From assembly GCA_024509875.1 (NCBI GenBank), contig JAMPIV010000304.1, positions 511,501 through 575,500 on the forward strand: a DNA stretch of 64,000 bases. Reading direction: 5' to 3'. A program made the translations under genes and the position numbers. This document shows positions 34,053-46,900 of this stretch, in pieces (position 1 is the stretch's first letter; each line of letters starts with the position of its first letter). Below the pieces are notes generated by a model that did no database searches, was not told the DNA's origin, and saw only the letters and a program-made list of their open reading frames with translations. This DNA is from Oreohelix idahoensis (taxonomy: Eukaryota > Mollusca > Gastropoda > Stylommatophora > Oreohelicidae).

Positions 34053-35826
34053 TTTTCAAAACTCACAGATATTTGATAACTTAAACGAAGAGACCACAAG
34101 GCGAGTTGATGCTGTGTGAACGGTGGTTTGGTTTTGATAGAGCGAAAGAGTGTAGAGAAATGGTTTAAGAAATATGAATGGGTGTAGATATAGACTATTT
34201 GTCTTAGTTGAAGGGAGATAAAATGAGTGAAGGGATACTTTGAGAAAAGGGAGGAAACTCCATATATTTTGGTTGGTAGATAAAGTGTTGGATTTAGGTT
34301 AAGCAGATGAAGTGGGTTATCAGTTATGGTTTGGTAAATTAGCATATGAGGAGTTAGTAGTAAGCTTTTAAAGAAGAGGGTATGGTGTGCAGTTAAAAAC
34401 AGCAAAGGGAGATAATGTAGGATTGGGTCCCTTGCGGATTTTAGTGAGTTGAGAAAAAAAAGTATGCACGGGAAGTCGAGATGCGTGAACACAGTTTGGG
34501 GGGAACAGGGAATGTGAGAACGGGGTTGTTTAGGGCAGTTGATATTGAGACGCGCTAGGCGTAGGAAGAGAAAAGGGTTTTCTCCCAAGTGTAAAAGTTA
34601 GATTTTATAAACGCGCTCAGCGTAAGATTTGTGTGAGAAAAACATACTCAGCGTAGGTGACCAGCAACATGTGCTGTGAATAAAAGAGAGATAGAAAAAC
34701 GCTTAGTACATTACTGATCAGAAATTTGTGTACATCAGTATTTTGTGGTGATAGTATTTTATTCTGATGACCAGATAGTTGTGAAAGAAAAGGTGTATTT
34801 TCGATTGAAAACAAAACAAGGTATGTTGAACATTTTTGATCTATCAGTAGTATGTGTAGCTCAGCAGACCAGGTCTGAGCAGAGAAGAATAATAGACGAA
34901 ATCTTGGCAAAGTGACAGCCCTGGCGGTAAGGCCAGTTTTCTCTTAGTGAGATATAACAAGAGACATGAAAAGAAACGTAAAAAAAAATAAACAGTCAGT
35001 ACAGAAGAGAGACAAGAAGTTTCTACCTGAAGAATTATATGACATTGTGATAGCTGAAGAAAGCAAGTAGTAAGAAGACAAGAAATTGCAGTTTTGAATA
35101 TTGAATACTTTTGTTGCTGAAGAAGTTGTTGTTATGAAAGACTGCTAACCTTGTTAATAAAGTTCAGCCTTTGACATCTTCACTGCTATTACTCGGGTGA
35201 AATTCGTTTTGAATCAACAGAGAGCATGAGAAAATATTTTGTCAGTCTGAGAGAAGGAAGTTTGTCCCATTTACCTTAATACCTACTATCTACTGAAAGG
35301 GCAGTGGTCCGAACCTTCTAATACGATTCACGGCCACAGCTGTGAGATTTCGGTGTCCCCTGTTTTCTTAACTCGGTTGTCAGCAGCTGTATTTGTTTGT
35401 TTTGTTTGATTTAAGGGCCTTGCACAAAAAATTGGATTTTGCTTTGTGCATGGAATACCCGGCTCAACCCCACATGGGTTATAATTTGAGTAGATAGTGT
35501 TCCTTTTTCTACATACAGTAGTACGGTACATTACATTAGTTGTTTTTCCACACTGATGATTCTCTGGCGTTTGGTGTGGCGTTTTCTAAGATCTGTTGTT
35601 GGTGTATCTCTTCCCTGTTGTTGAGTATATCTCCGGTCACCCTGTTGAGTTTTGAAATGTTTGTATTTTGATTTATTGTACGTTATCTTCTTATTTACTG
35701 CCCTTTAGATTAACTTACGTAATTCTATTGAGTATTCGCTGATTTGTAATGTTTAATCATTTAATTTTCTTTTGTACTGAACATTTGTAGTGAACATTTT
35801 GTTTATGTAATTTTGTTCATCTTTAA
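34053..35826. other. Noncoding; possible old LTR end near 35220
   Basis: Purine-rich plus strand. The phrase 'cgcgctcagcgtaa' near 34612 has a diverged partner 'cgcgctaggcgtag' near 34551. Text at 35155-35220 (AATAAA followed by 'ctattactcgggtgaaattcg' neighbourhood) could be an LTR 3' end, but no partner or pol sequence was seen. Confidence 0.3.
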
Positions 35827-36540
35827 TCAATCTCTTTTGCTCTGGTACCTATATGTTAATGTTTGTTTGGTAATATAAAAAATGTATATAATGTGTGCTT
35901 CCTTGGGTATGACAACTTTTAGTACAGTTTCTGCTGATGGCAATGATGAGTTTTGTGCTTTCAAGTATTCTTTAAGTGGTTTTCTTTGCTGTTCATATTT
36001 AGTGCAAGATAGCACACAATGTGCTATGATATTTTTATTCAGACATGCTCCACAGTGGGATTCCTCTGTCATAAAATATCTTATTCCTAGTTGTAGTCTA
36101 ATAAGTTTTTTATTGCATGGAATGTTTGGCTCTCTATTTATCTGACATGTTCGTGTTGGATCTTTCAGCAGCTTATAAGCAAGTCTACTTTTCTGTCTTT
36201 GTTTTCAATCATCCGTCCATTCCGTTGGTATTAGACTTTTTTTATTATGCTTTTGATATCTGTTGAGCCCAAACCTGGGTTTATGTGGTTAAGGCTGCTT
36301 CTTCCTGTTTTTGCTTCCTTGTCCGTTACCTCATTTCCTTCTATTACCACGTGTGAAGGTATCCGTGCTAATGGTACTGTGCAACCTCTGTTGTTTAGGT
36401 GTGCGCTAAGTTGAAATATTTCTTCCGCTATGTCTGTGCAGCTATAGTCATGTGCATAGCTTAGTGCTTGTAGTGCTGACAGTGAGTCTGTTAAGATCGT
36501 TAGCTTATTGGGGGCTTGTCAGTAACTATTTCCAGCGCTA
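35827..36540 (-). pseudogene. Old LINE remnant: RNase H and C-terminal cluster
   Basis: On the minus strand, 36540-36300 reads LTILTDSLSALQALSYAHDYS then ARIPSHVVIEGNEVTDKEAK, the last two catalytic segments of LINE RNase H. After further broken text, the frame at 36072-35827 gives MTEESHCGACLNKNIIAH and a following CTKYEQQR cluster. It is related to the remnant at 838-1330. It is broken by frameshifts and lacks RT and endonuclease. Confidence 0.75.
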
Positions 36541-36739
36541 TTCGTTACATTAGCATAAGTTTGCAACTTAAATAAATTCAACAGGCGGCAAATTTTAACA
36601 ACCGGTTCAGGTAAACCGGCTGAATGCCGCTATTGGTTGTTTTACAAAGAATGGGAGAGAAATTGAGCAAGTCTCAGAATGCATGAAAGTGGATAACAGT
36701 ATTTTTTTAAATACAAAAAAATGACTCATCAGTCACTGT

Positions 36740-37460
36740 GAATGAAGATAGTCTTTTTTCATTCAACGGGAATGAAGGGTGAGCTAATCTGTTTTCAGTT
36801 CCTGTGAATAAATATGAAGTCTTTTTATCATCCATTATAAACGAAGAGCGATTTAGTTCTTTCGTTATTTACTGTTAAAGAAGGGTGAGTGTTTTAGTCT
36901 TTTCAGCTGCGCTGAACGAAGAGTAAATGATTTAATATTCTCTGGTGCGTTTGACGAAAGATAAATGATTTAATGTTCTCTGGTGCGTTTGACGAAGGAT
37001 AAATGATTTAATGTTCTCAGTTGCTGTTAATGGAGTTTGAATGATTTAATCGTCTAAGTTTATGCTAACGATAAGGGTGAGTGATTTAAGGTTTTCAGTT
37101 CCAGTTAACGAAGCAAGAAGGATTTAATTGTTGTTACCAGCAAAGGGCGAATGATTTAATCGTCTTAAGTTGTTACCAGCGAAGGGCGAAGGATTTAATT
37201 GTCTAAGTTGTTACCAGCGAAGGGCGAATGATTTAATGGTCTAAGTTGCTACTAACAAAAGGCGAATGATTTAATGGTCTAAGTTGCTATTAACGAAGGG
37301 CGAAAGATTAAATTTTCTCATGTGCTGGAATCGGTGGGTGAAGAATTCGTGTCTGAGTTTTTGTAAATAAAGGGTAGTTTATTATTATTGTTTTGTGTGC
37401 TGTTTACGAAGGGTAATTGTTTCCTCTAGTGATGTGTAAACGCAGGGTTGATCTTTTTTT
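36740..37460. repeat. Degenerate 38-bp minisatellite
   Basis: A unit like 'gttaccagcgaagggcgaatgatttaat...gtctaa' recurs with a 38-base period. Clear phases occur at 37133, 37172, 37210, 37248 and 37286, and near 36945 and 36983. Outer units are more diverged. The core 'gatttaat' with 'gaagggcgaa' is conserved. It would be roughly 19 units. Confidence 0.85.
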
Positions 37461-38129
37461 TTTTTAACTCAGTTACTGTAAACTAAGAGTATATGATTGC
37501 ATCCCTCGGTTTCTATACATATAAGGTAAATTATTATCTTCTCAGTTACTGACAGCGCCCATCGGTACTCGATAGCCATGGCAAAGACTCTTGCAATGAC
37601 AGCTCTGGACGTCATGATTTGTCCCGGAACGCTTTCTAGTGTCAAAGAGGAACATTTGGAGGCCACTAGGAAGGTGAAAGAGGTGAAGTTTGAGCCCTTC
37701 GCTGTCTCCAAAACTGCAGAAATAGCACTCGTGCCTCTTCCCGTACCCCCGGACTCGAACACAGGCTGGTCCAGGATGTGGTGATTCCTGCTACACGAGC
37801 AGAACTGCTTAGTAATCTGACTTTGATGTCGAAAGGATGCAGCACTTGACTAAAGATCTGAATCTCCTGTTTTCCCCTTCTTTCCATTAATATATTTCAG
37901 ATTTGGGATAACTATCTACATTCTTACACAATGTGAAGAGTAAAAACACAAATCTACAATATGTATGTTCTAACATAGATCACATATAAGAATCCGAGTG
38001 TTGCAAGAACCTTTATTTTTTTAAATCAATAAAAATCTGAAAATTTGGTAATATTTTTTTCAACATCGCCTTAATGTTTATTAAATTCCATGACGGTTTC
38101 AATGGACAATATGTCAGGAAGAGCTATTT
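37461..38129. other. Noncoding; possible tRNA-derived SINE head near 37750-37800
   Basis: On the minus strand, 'tgttcgagtccggggg' near 37760 resembles a Pol III B box (GTTCGAGTCC), and 'agcaggaatc' lies about 35 bases upstream. No paired acceptor stem is evident. The rest is AT-rich and featureless. Confidence 0.35.
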
Positions 38130-38480
38130 ACCATCATAACCATTTTCATTTTTACTCCATGTAGAGCACGAAACCACTACTGTAGCTTGTCCCCTTGCGG
38201 GAGGCCTGTCCTAAAACATTCATATGCTCTTTCAGCAATGGTTTCTGTTGCAATTTATTTTCAATGATGAGGTTGCCAGCCCAATGCACGATCTCAAATT
38301 AGTCGCCTTTTACAATATGCCAGATGGGGCAGTTGTCCCCGTCTTTCCTTGACTTCTCACAGACCGTCAGCAACTACACCATATATTGGCCAAAATGCAC
38401 CAGTCAGCCATGATTGTCAATGTCGAGTCTAACCGAATGGGTAACAAATAGCCCAGGGCTTCGAACACAGGCTTTAGTCT
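38130..38480 (+). repeat. R2 dispersed repeat, diverged copy
   Basis: This aligns with 52635-52870: 'ctccatgtagagcacgaaaccactactg' neighbourhood against 'ctggcagagtgtggagcactactg', then 'gatgaggttgccagccca' against 'gatgagattgccagccct'. The text near 38455 ('cttcgaacacaggct') resembles the B-box-like segment at 37756. Confidence 0.65.
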
Positions 38481-38957
38481 GAAGAAGAAAAGACAAACCC
38501 TACGCTGCCTGTATGTCTAACGCATTTCGGCGTATTAACAATCATTTGATATACGGTAGGCTACTTAACACGTGAAAAGAGATCAATCTAATAACTCTGC
38601 ATAAGCATTTTATACTTGATGACTGTACCTACGAAGATCAATTATGAACAAATAAATGTAAATTTGATCATTCTGACGATGTTCCGAATCATGCCATAAC
38701 TTTCATACATGTAGACAACTTGTAACCAACATCATTAAAACACAGAAGCTTACTGTTCTGTCCATATTCTTCTTCTAAATCGATATTTTCCATACACACA
38801 CACAAATCGATGTATCTATCAGGATTGTTTTTGTTTTTCGAAAGCAGTGATCTCAACGTGGAGTTGATTTGGTGGAAATTTGCCACATATTTGCTATGTC
38901 AATCGGCTTTTAAACAATTATTTTAGTTTACCATACATTTACTTTTTCTGATTATTA
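38481..38957. other. Noncoding, nothing recognised
   Basis: AT-rich sequence. A 65-codon minus-strand open frame has no recognisable domain. Confidence 0.5.
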
Positions 38958-39548
38958 TATACTACTGGACAAAAGTTAAGGGCCGCCATTCAGTTTAGAC
39001 AAGGTTTATATAATTCTTCGTGAGCAGGGTCGATTTTCCAAATGTCCAGTAGCTTGAAATCTCTCAAGAAGTCTCTGAATGGTAGAGTGGGACACTGCTA
39101 AACGTCTTGCAACATGACGAACAGATTGACCATCCTGAATCCATGCCATGGCTCGACCACGGTCTACAGTGCTGAGACTTCTCCTTGGTGGCATGGCTAA
39201 TGCAGTGATCATTTCGACCACTTGTCATACTGATTTATTGCATACCAACGGTGAACACTCTTTACCGATGATCATTTTCCACGTGCATTCAAATTCAACT
39301 CACTTTTTCACCTTTTGAACTAGTGGGGCGTGTTGCAAAAGCAACAATGACAATTTTCACGTGCGGGTTAAAGTGACCCAGTTTTTGGACATTTAAAAAA
39401 AAAATTAACCTAGTGCACACAGAAATGTATACACATTTCTCTGAGCTCAGTTTTAATGACATTTTCACTTGTCTTTACAGTTTGCCAATCAATTATATAA
39501 ACCTTGTCTAAACTGAATGGTGGCCCTTAACTTTTGTCCAGTAGTATA
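38958..39548 (-). mobile_element. Tc1/mariner deletion derivative
   Basis: Terminal inverted repeats of about 58 bases (38958-39015 and 39491-39548) differ at one position and contain 'ctactggacaaaagtt' near the tips. They are bounded by TA, the Tc1/mariner target. The element is about 590 bp and keeps only the N-terminal part of the transposase gene on the minus strand, so it can move only with help in trans. Confidence 0.93.
39006..39221 (-). pseudogene. Tc1-type transposase, N-terminal HTH only
   Basis: This 71-codon frame reads MPPRRSLSTVDRGRAMAWIQDGQ then VRHVARRLAVSHSTIQRLLERF and TGHLENRP. That is the first helix-turn-helix of the paired-like DNA-binding domain of Tc1 transposases. 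The frame runs into the left terminal repeat and stops there. The second HTH and the DDE catalytic domain have been deleted. A truncated protein could in principle bind terminal repeats without catalysing transposition. Confidence 0.85.
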
Positions 39549-39709
39549 TATACACACCTTTATCGTGACTTTTGGGTGGTGGGACCTCACGGGTGTCGTC
39601 TTGATGGGAGTGGGCTTACTTGTTAAATTTTTTTTTAAGCGGAAATTATTGTGTAGTTCAACTGAGTAGTATAAAATTGACCTTTTAATAGAACAGTACA
39701 GTACGGCAT

Positions 39710-39751
<42 letters not shown>

Positions 39752-40379
39752 CCTGGGGGGGGGGGGGGGCGCGCGGGGGGGTCCTGCCGAAACGAGACCT
39801 CGCACAACCTTGAAAAATCCCTAAGGCCGGCTCTGATCGTGACTATTTATCCCTTGTGTTTATTATTATTTCATAGATGTTTCATTTTTACGAGTACATA
39901 GATTTATGACGAAACTATAAATTTAGCTTTGACTTTGTACATTTCACTAAAACGGAAGTACTTACGGCATTAAAACTAACATAGTTTAAACAGTGTTTAA
40001 ATGTATTTTACCAAAACTTTCGCAATGTGACATAGAAATGAGTTTATAAAACTGAAATGACACTAATTTAAAAAATGTATGCGTATAACGTGGTATTTTC
40101 AGTGACAACTTTTTTTTTTTTTTTTGCCCGTCTGTTTCTTTTGTACTGTGTACAAGCCAGTGAGTCAGTTAGCAGAACACATACAGTCTTCACTGGATTA
40201 CTTGAAATATTAAGACGGAACTAAAATAACTGGCTAGCAGTACGGAATAGAAATATTTATATAAGGATCATTCATATATGATGAAAATATCGGAATTAAA
40301 CATCCTTTTATCTAAGTTCGGTTTGCTGATCCGTCTATATAATGAGTGTTTGTGTATCATCGTCATCATTACTTTATAG
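39549..40379. other. Noncoding with a 41-base poly-G run
   Basis: G runs continuously from 39710 to 39750. After 'tcct' another run of 15 G follows, then 'cgcgcgggggggtcctgccg'. Text at 39800-39835, read on the minus strand, begins CAGAGCCGGCCTTAGGG, a common terminus of short DNA transposons. Poly-T lies near 40108-40124. Confidence 0.6.
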
Positions 40380-40501
40380 CACCCGTTGAGTACAGATCGT
40401 CAACTAATTCGTTCCAAGCCTTCCTGTATGTGCCATCATTTCAATGTCCATCCATAGCTCTTTACCATTTCATGTATGTCTCTAGCTCTCTTCTCTACGG
40501 G
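40380..40501 (+). repeat. R2 dispersed repeat, left half at the LTR copy 2 target
   Basis: It continues at 52557 after the LTR element. The joined text matches 565-710. ACGGG at 40497-40501 is the target duplication. Confidence 0.75.
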
Positions 40502-42959
40502 TGTCGTGGAATATTCTAATCCACATATATAAATTATTAGGTAAATATGAAGCCTAACAAATAAAATTAATAAAGAAAAGAGCAATGGTAAATAACAGTG
40601 CTGTCACAAAGAAGGTACTTGAGATTCCCCTTGTTTTCTACTTCGTCGGCAAATTGTAACGCTTTCACGTTGTTATTAAAGGCCTTCTGCAACATACACG
40701 CGTTTCCCAAACACACAATAAAATGTGCTGCCTTTCTAAGAAAAACCTTGAGATATGCAAGTTGACCTAAATTTTAAATTCCATTCATGTCTTTTTCTAC
40801 ACTATGTTACCAAAAACAAAAGACAGATGGACTAAAGGATAGCGAGAAGAGAGAGGGGCGAATAAAGCCGAACGCATGCAAAATTAAACACGCGTCTCGC
40901 TATTAATGCCACCCCCAACCCGCGTCGCGCGATACACAATTACTACTATCACGCGTGTAAGACTACAAGCACTAACTTTTTCGGACGGACAGTGATAAAT
41001 TCACTACCCTTCCCAGAGTTAGGTTTTAAAATCATAAAAAACGCTTATTAGGAAAGATAACATTATATGGGTTTACGTTTGAAAACATTACAGTACCCAG
41101 ACAGCACATCTTCGAAACAGGAGGTAGAAGGAATTGCATATTTTGAACGCAGCCACGTAGCTCTTTTAAATTTGGATATTTGGGTTCCTTAGGGCTTGCT
41201 GACAAAGAATATGTAAAACGTTACGCAAATAGTCCAGGAATTAATAAATTATAACCAAAATAAAATAGTGGGGATGCCTGACAACATGGAATCATTTCTG
41301 CTCATAAAATTTTTTTATAACGTGTTTGAAAAAAACCTTACGTTACAGAAATAGCCTACCATGTAAACTCCAAATTGATTGGAGCGCAACAAATGAAAGA
41401 CTAACCACGATTGGTCGGGCTATAAATACTATCTTTCGTTGTTAGGGGAGACGTGAAAAGGTAACATTTTTTCAAACACTTGTCGAAACGGGGCTCGATT
41501 GGCTAGACTCGCTGATATACTCACTTAGGAGCGTTAGTTCGAGACCACTTGTTTAAATAATCTTGATAAAGCAACAGTGCGTTGAAGCCAGCTCATATTT
41601 GTGTTAAATAAAAGCCTGGAACATAAGCAGATGGGAATTTGTGCCAGTATTTTGTGCCAGAATTCATTGCTAATCAACGTATCTGTGTTTATTCTATGAA
41701 TTGTGGTAAGCTTGAACCATTCAGTATCTTTTAATGAAAATTGAATGTAAATTGTTAATTTATGCCTGTATATATATGTGTAGTTCAGTGGCAAACAGGA
41801 GATAAAGCCTATAATGCTCCAGCCTGAACAGAGGGTGTCGGAGGGAAGTAAAACGGCATGGAATGGCCAAATAGTACACTGACACCTGGATGATTGATTA
41901 GAAAGAAATAATGCTGGAAGTGCAGAGGCGTGGTAACCATTAAGGAGGTAAATACTGGTATAAAGTATTGCAGATGAAGCTGACAGTTGGCCTAACGCTC
42001 TGAACTCAATGTTTGTGATGTGTTGTGATCAGTGTAAAAAGAGAGTATAAGTTAGTTATGAAGTAGAAGGTACATCCTTCTTGATTTCAGGGACCGTGGT
42101 CTTGATGGTACTGAGCAGCACCTGGTCAGAGCTTTGCTGAATCCAGAGTCGGACAGCATACTCCTTGGTCTTTTTAGCTATCAGTGAGGTGTCTCCAGAG
42201 CCCAGGGGAGAATTCGAGCAGAGGAGTCCTTTCCTGCCGCCATCACGCAAGATAAGCTGATTTGGCCAGCTGAGCTCAACATTATGCCCCTCATCTTGAA
42301 ATGACTTTGTAAAAAATAACATTCAGAGGGGAATTTAATTGTCTTAATATCAGGAACTGAGAACATCTCCAATACTAGTCCCAAAAGACAAACTATTGAA
42401 GTCATGATGACAAATACCAACAGAGCTTAAACAAAACAAAACCAGTATTACCTCATATTACCACTACACAACTGACACACATAGGATATTTTAATAATAT
42501 ATGTCACTACAATATTCATATTGATAAAGTCTGTACATATACTTGTAATTAAAATTGATTGTGATTCCTGGTTCCTTTGTATTTGAATCAGGACACATAT
42601 ACCTTTATGATAACCATGAATACATATTGTTATTTGAAAAGTTATCAGTGACTCCTTAAGATATTCTCATAGAGTGTTATATGTATGTGAGTGTCACAGT
42701 GTTGTCAAGAATAGTGGATTAAATTAAATTGTTTATCTGTCTGTTGTTGTGACTTACACTTCATCATACACATACCCTAGACACATAACGTAGTCATCAC
42801 ACTATTCCAGAATAATTCTGACTGAGATATATAGATATGTGGTAGCAAGTAAGGTTATCTATAATACACTACTCTTAATAGATATAGATACCTTCACAGC
42901 TGATCTCAGTCAGTACACTAAGTCCCCTATAAATATTTATAACATCCCACTTCACCACA
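40502..42959 (+). repeat. 5' LTR of copy 2
   Basis: TG...CA bounded and clearly alignable with the copy 1 LTR throughout. It has an extra segment near 40850-40930 and scattered substitutions, so it comes from a slightly diverged subfamily. The tRNA-Pro-like site follows at 42965. Confidence 0.93.
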
Positions 42960-43161
42960 TATATTGGGGTCTCGCTCTTGGGATTTTGAATCTTTCCCTA
43001 TTAAAAATATTGGGGGTAATTCACTTCAGGGAATATAAGAATTAAAAGGTATCCTTGGGTGGAATTAAATAAGGTTGAGCTCACGGTGCCTGTGTTGTCC
43101 ATTAGATATATTTAGAGATTAAATTGTTGGTTAGACATTGTAGAAACTTACCTGATAGACA

Positions 43162-43995
43162 ATGGCGGACCTGGCCAAGTTTCGATCTGCTGCTGTACAG
43201 ACTGCAAAAGAGTTAGGATTAGATGGGCAAGTTATGGTTGCCTATGTTACTACGGAATGTGACAAATTTATTGAACGCGAAGAAAGAAGGTTTGAAGCCG
43301 AAAGAAAGTTAGAGGCTGAAAGGGAAATTAAGAGGTTACAATTTGAGGCTGAGGCTGAGACTAAGAGGTTGCAGATTGAGGCGGAGGCTAAGAAATTGGA
43401 GGCAGAAAGAGAAGACAAAAGATTGGCTGCAGAAAGAGAAGAGAAGAGATTAGCTGCAGAGAGGGAAGCAGAAAAGGAGGAGAAAAGATTACAAAGGGAA
43501 CATGAATTACGACTAAGGGAGTTTGAGGTTCAAGGCCATGCTCCTGAAAATGGTGCCAGTCCCTTTGCCTCTGATGCCACTGCTAGCCAAGGAGCCTCAA
43601 CCTCAGCTATGAATTTGCATTTAGATCATTTTGTTGAGAAAGACGATGATATAGAGAGCTACCTAAATAGGTATGAACTATTAGCTACCACGTATGGGTT
43701 AGAGAGAGAAAGGTGGAGCTTAAAGTTATCTCAGGGACTTCGTGGGGCAGCTTATGAAGTTTTTGCAAAAATGAGCAGAGGTGATCAGGAAAATTATGAC
43801 ATGCTAAAGCAGGCTCTTTTGTTAAGGTATGAAAAGAATGCAGAATTTTATAGGAAAAAATTTAGGAATGCTAAACTACTGTCAGGTGAAAAACCTATCA
43901 CCAGCCTTACTTTCTCTGCACGAATAGAGAACATACTTGGAGAAATGGGACTTCTCTGGGGAAAACCCAAGATCTTAAGGAAATGGTCCTTATAG
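43162..43995 (+). pseudogene. Copy 2 Gag, coiled coil plus SCAN-like domain
   Basis: Here the N-terminal segment, the Glu/Lys/Arg coiled coil and the SCAN-like domain lie in one frame, which shows that the two frames of copy 1 were originally one protein. The coiled coil is shorter than in copy 1: two AERE(D/E)KRLA units, with different charged residues before them. From about residue 238 (RNAKLLSGEKP) single-base insertions accumulate and the frame becomes wrong. The zinc knuckle is not readable. The start methionine is the same as in copy 1. Confidence 0.9.
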
Positions 43996-46900
43996 AGCAT
44001 TATTTAAGAAGAGTCCATGGCTCCAGACCTTGAGAAAGTTTCTCATGGAACAACTTGGGTGCAGAGAGGCTGGGTGAGTTGCTAAATGTTGCTGAAAGGT
44101 ATCAAGCAGCTCAAGCAGAGGTAACAGGTAATAAAAAGAAACTAAGTGGATAACTTTAGGGCACCACAGAACTTTACTATACATTGATCCTAAGGATCAA
44201 ACACTTGAAAAGGTACCCTCTTCACCACGCTAGAGGGACCTCCTCCACGGTATGAGTACTATAAATAAAGGAAATAAAGTGCCATTCATATTCGATGAAT
44301 AGCTGACCCAAACAATATGAAGAATAGTCACAGCGAGATTTTGGTCAAGGTTATACAAGTTTAACGTCTAGAAGAGGGGTAAATCATTGTAGCCATCGCA
44401 CACACTCTGGAAGATAGATTGGTCAGATGAGAGTCGTGATGACTCCATCAATAGTCATGGCCCACGTTATATAACAAGCTGACTTGTTCCTCTACGTTGA
44501 AAGATGCAAAAATCAATCCTGAGCTGTCAAGGAGACAGAAGTTCTCGGCTGTCAACATACTTACAGACTGTAGGGAAATCAAGGTACTAAGGTGCTCATG
44601 GGGTCCAGCCCTGCAAAAGGTCACTTATTCCTAAAGAAAACTGCTTTAGAATCCTATGTAAAATCAAAATAAGAGGTTTCATTTAAAGCCACCAAGTCTC
44701 ACTTATTGATACGGCCACGATGTTTAAACTGTATCCCACAAATAAAAGATGAAGATTCTTGCGACAATGTTCCTACTAACGAAGGTCATATTTACGTCTT
44801 TTGCTTAAAAGAAGGAAAATTCTGGTAGTAACAAGGGGAAAAAAAAGTTAAACTAATAATAAATATATCTGCACCTGTAAAGATATGAAGCCGATCCCGC
44901 TTTACACACTGCACCTGAAACCCGATATCTGTAAGAAACTGTAAAATAGCCTGTGTATAGTGGCGCTATGGATTCCACTGGTCTTGGGGCATCAGCTTAC
45001 CTCAAAAATGCACGTCTAGTCTCTGGATCCCTGGAATGAGAGAAGTGTAGAACATAACACCACTATACAGTAGATGAGAGTACGTCATGCTGAGCGTCGA
45101 CGACTAAACATATTACATTTGCACGAAAGTGGGAGAAAAGGCTATCGAGCTCTATGTATTCTAGAGGGCGAATTTGGAGAATAATTGATACACACAGGTT
45201 TCATACTCATACTACCATTGCAAGTGAAGTACAAAAAGAACCATAGAACAAACAATAGCAGACGGCAGACTTGAATCCTTAATAGGCAAACTACATTGCT
45301 GTGAGTCCCAAGAACCACAATCCTACTGGTGACCTGTGATCAAACACACAAACTCCTACCAAATCCACACTATTCAGGACGTACACATACACCCCACATG
45401 GACCACAGGGTTGGAAGCTCTATGAAGGATAGCCGCTTCGAGGAATGAATCCCATAAAAACCCTTGACTGAACACCCGGTTGAAATAAAATGGAAGCACC
45501 AAGGAGGTATACTCAAGGTCTAAATATCTGAAAACATCTCACCTTGAGCCATGTCACTAACCCTTCTCCAAGCAAGTCCAATGGCACACTCATCTGAATC
45601 ACAAAGATAACCCACTAGCCAGCTTCGTGGTTCCATAGTGACATAAGAAAACATCCCTACCAGAAACCAAGAAGTATAGGAGGAGGATATTACTGAGATT
45701 CCCCTATATAAACCCCGCACGGACACTCAGATCTGAACAATGACTTCAATAAAGGCACTAATCTAGCTTTTGGAAACTGACCCGCTAATTCGTACACCTC
45801 TCTGATCCCTAGTCTCTTATCAAGAAGCGTTATGACAGTAACTTCATGAACACCTCCAGGGCAAAATCGATATAGCATTTGTTTTTTTAACTGGGCCGGA
45901 ATTAAACATGAATCACTAAAACGTTAGGGACGCACTATTGGTTAATATATGGCCATATAGTGCTGGGACGAAAACATTTGACTGATCCGCCAGGGTTATC
46001 ATGTTATCAGGAGGACTCAATACCTCACCCACGGTAGTGGCGAAACTACCCTAAGCGATTGAGCATGCTACGGGGGCTTACATGCACCTCGAATGGACAC
46101 TCACCTGGGGTATACCCCCAGGTATGGGAAAAATGCTTAGAAAGGTATACGCTCATCAATCCTAAGGACACTCTGCTCCCCCTTCGGCGGATATTAAACC
46201 ATCGAATTTCTGGGAAGAGGCACTGCCTGTAGGCGAGCTGCTTGAGTGCGATCATCTGGAAGAATAAAACAAGTAGGACCTGTAAAAACTTATTCGGCTA
46301 CTGCTCCCAATGGACTGTGGCACGCTATACGAGCCATCATCTGTAGGATACAATCTAAAATTTTGCTTCGAAGGTTACCCCAGCTAACACATGATACAAA
46401 TCCTGACTTGACGTTCTGTGTATAGATGCCGACATGTATGTGCGGAAATTGTGGATCACTAATAAGATTAAAGCTTTTCAGTTCAAGCTAGGGCACTAAC
46501 ATGGCACGCACGCTCTAATGGCATAACCGTACTGATCCCAACACTATGAACAGTCAAGATGTATGTAAAGGCAGATGAACAAGTGTTATCGAAACATATC
46601 TAAATCCCTACAGCACCTCACCAATCGATAGCATTTAGGCCAATCTCATAGAGACACTCAGGATATGCCCGAGTTGGGAAATTCCATGGGTACGTACCGA
46701 ACCATCAGTCTGGAAGAGCATTCTCATTTCCTCATGAGGGAAACGTGACAAGTGGTGGCGAAAATAGGGCTTTCATGGTATGTGCTTTCCTCAACCAATT
46801 TAACTCAGCACATTACTTCGAGGTACTGATCTGTAGAGTTTGGCTATTACGGGCAAACAATTATACACCAATCAAAACGTGCGGAAAACCGGGGAATGGA

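Noticed and set aside
34013..34588. 191-codon minus-strand open frame
   Set aside because: It is antisense to a purine-rich tract and gives a Leu/Phe/His/Ser-rich peptide with no domain pattern. Part of it overlaps the LINE fragment ending at 34052.
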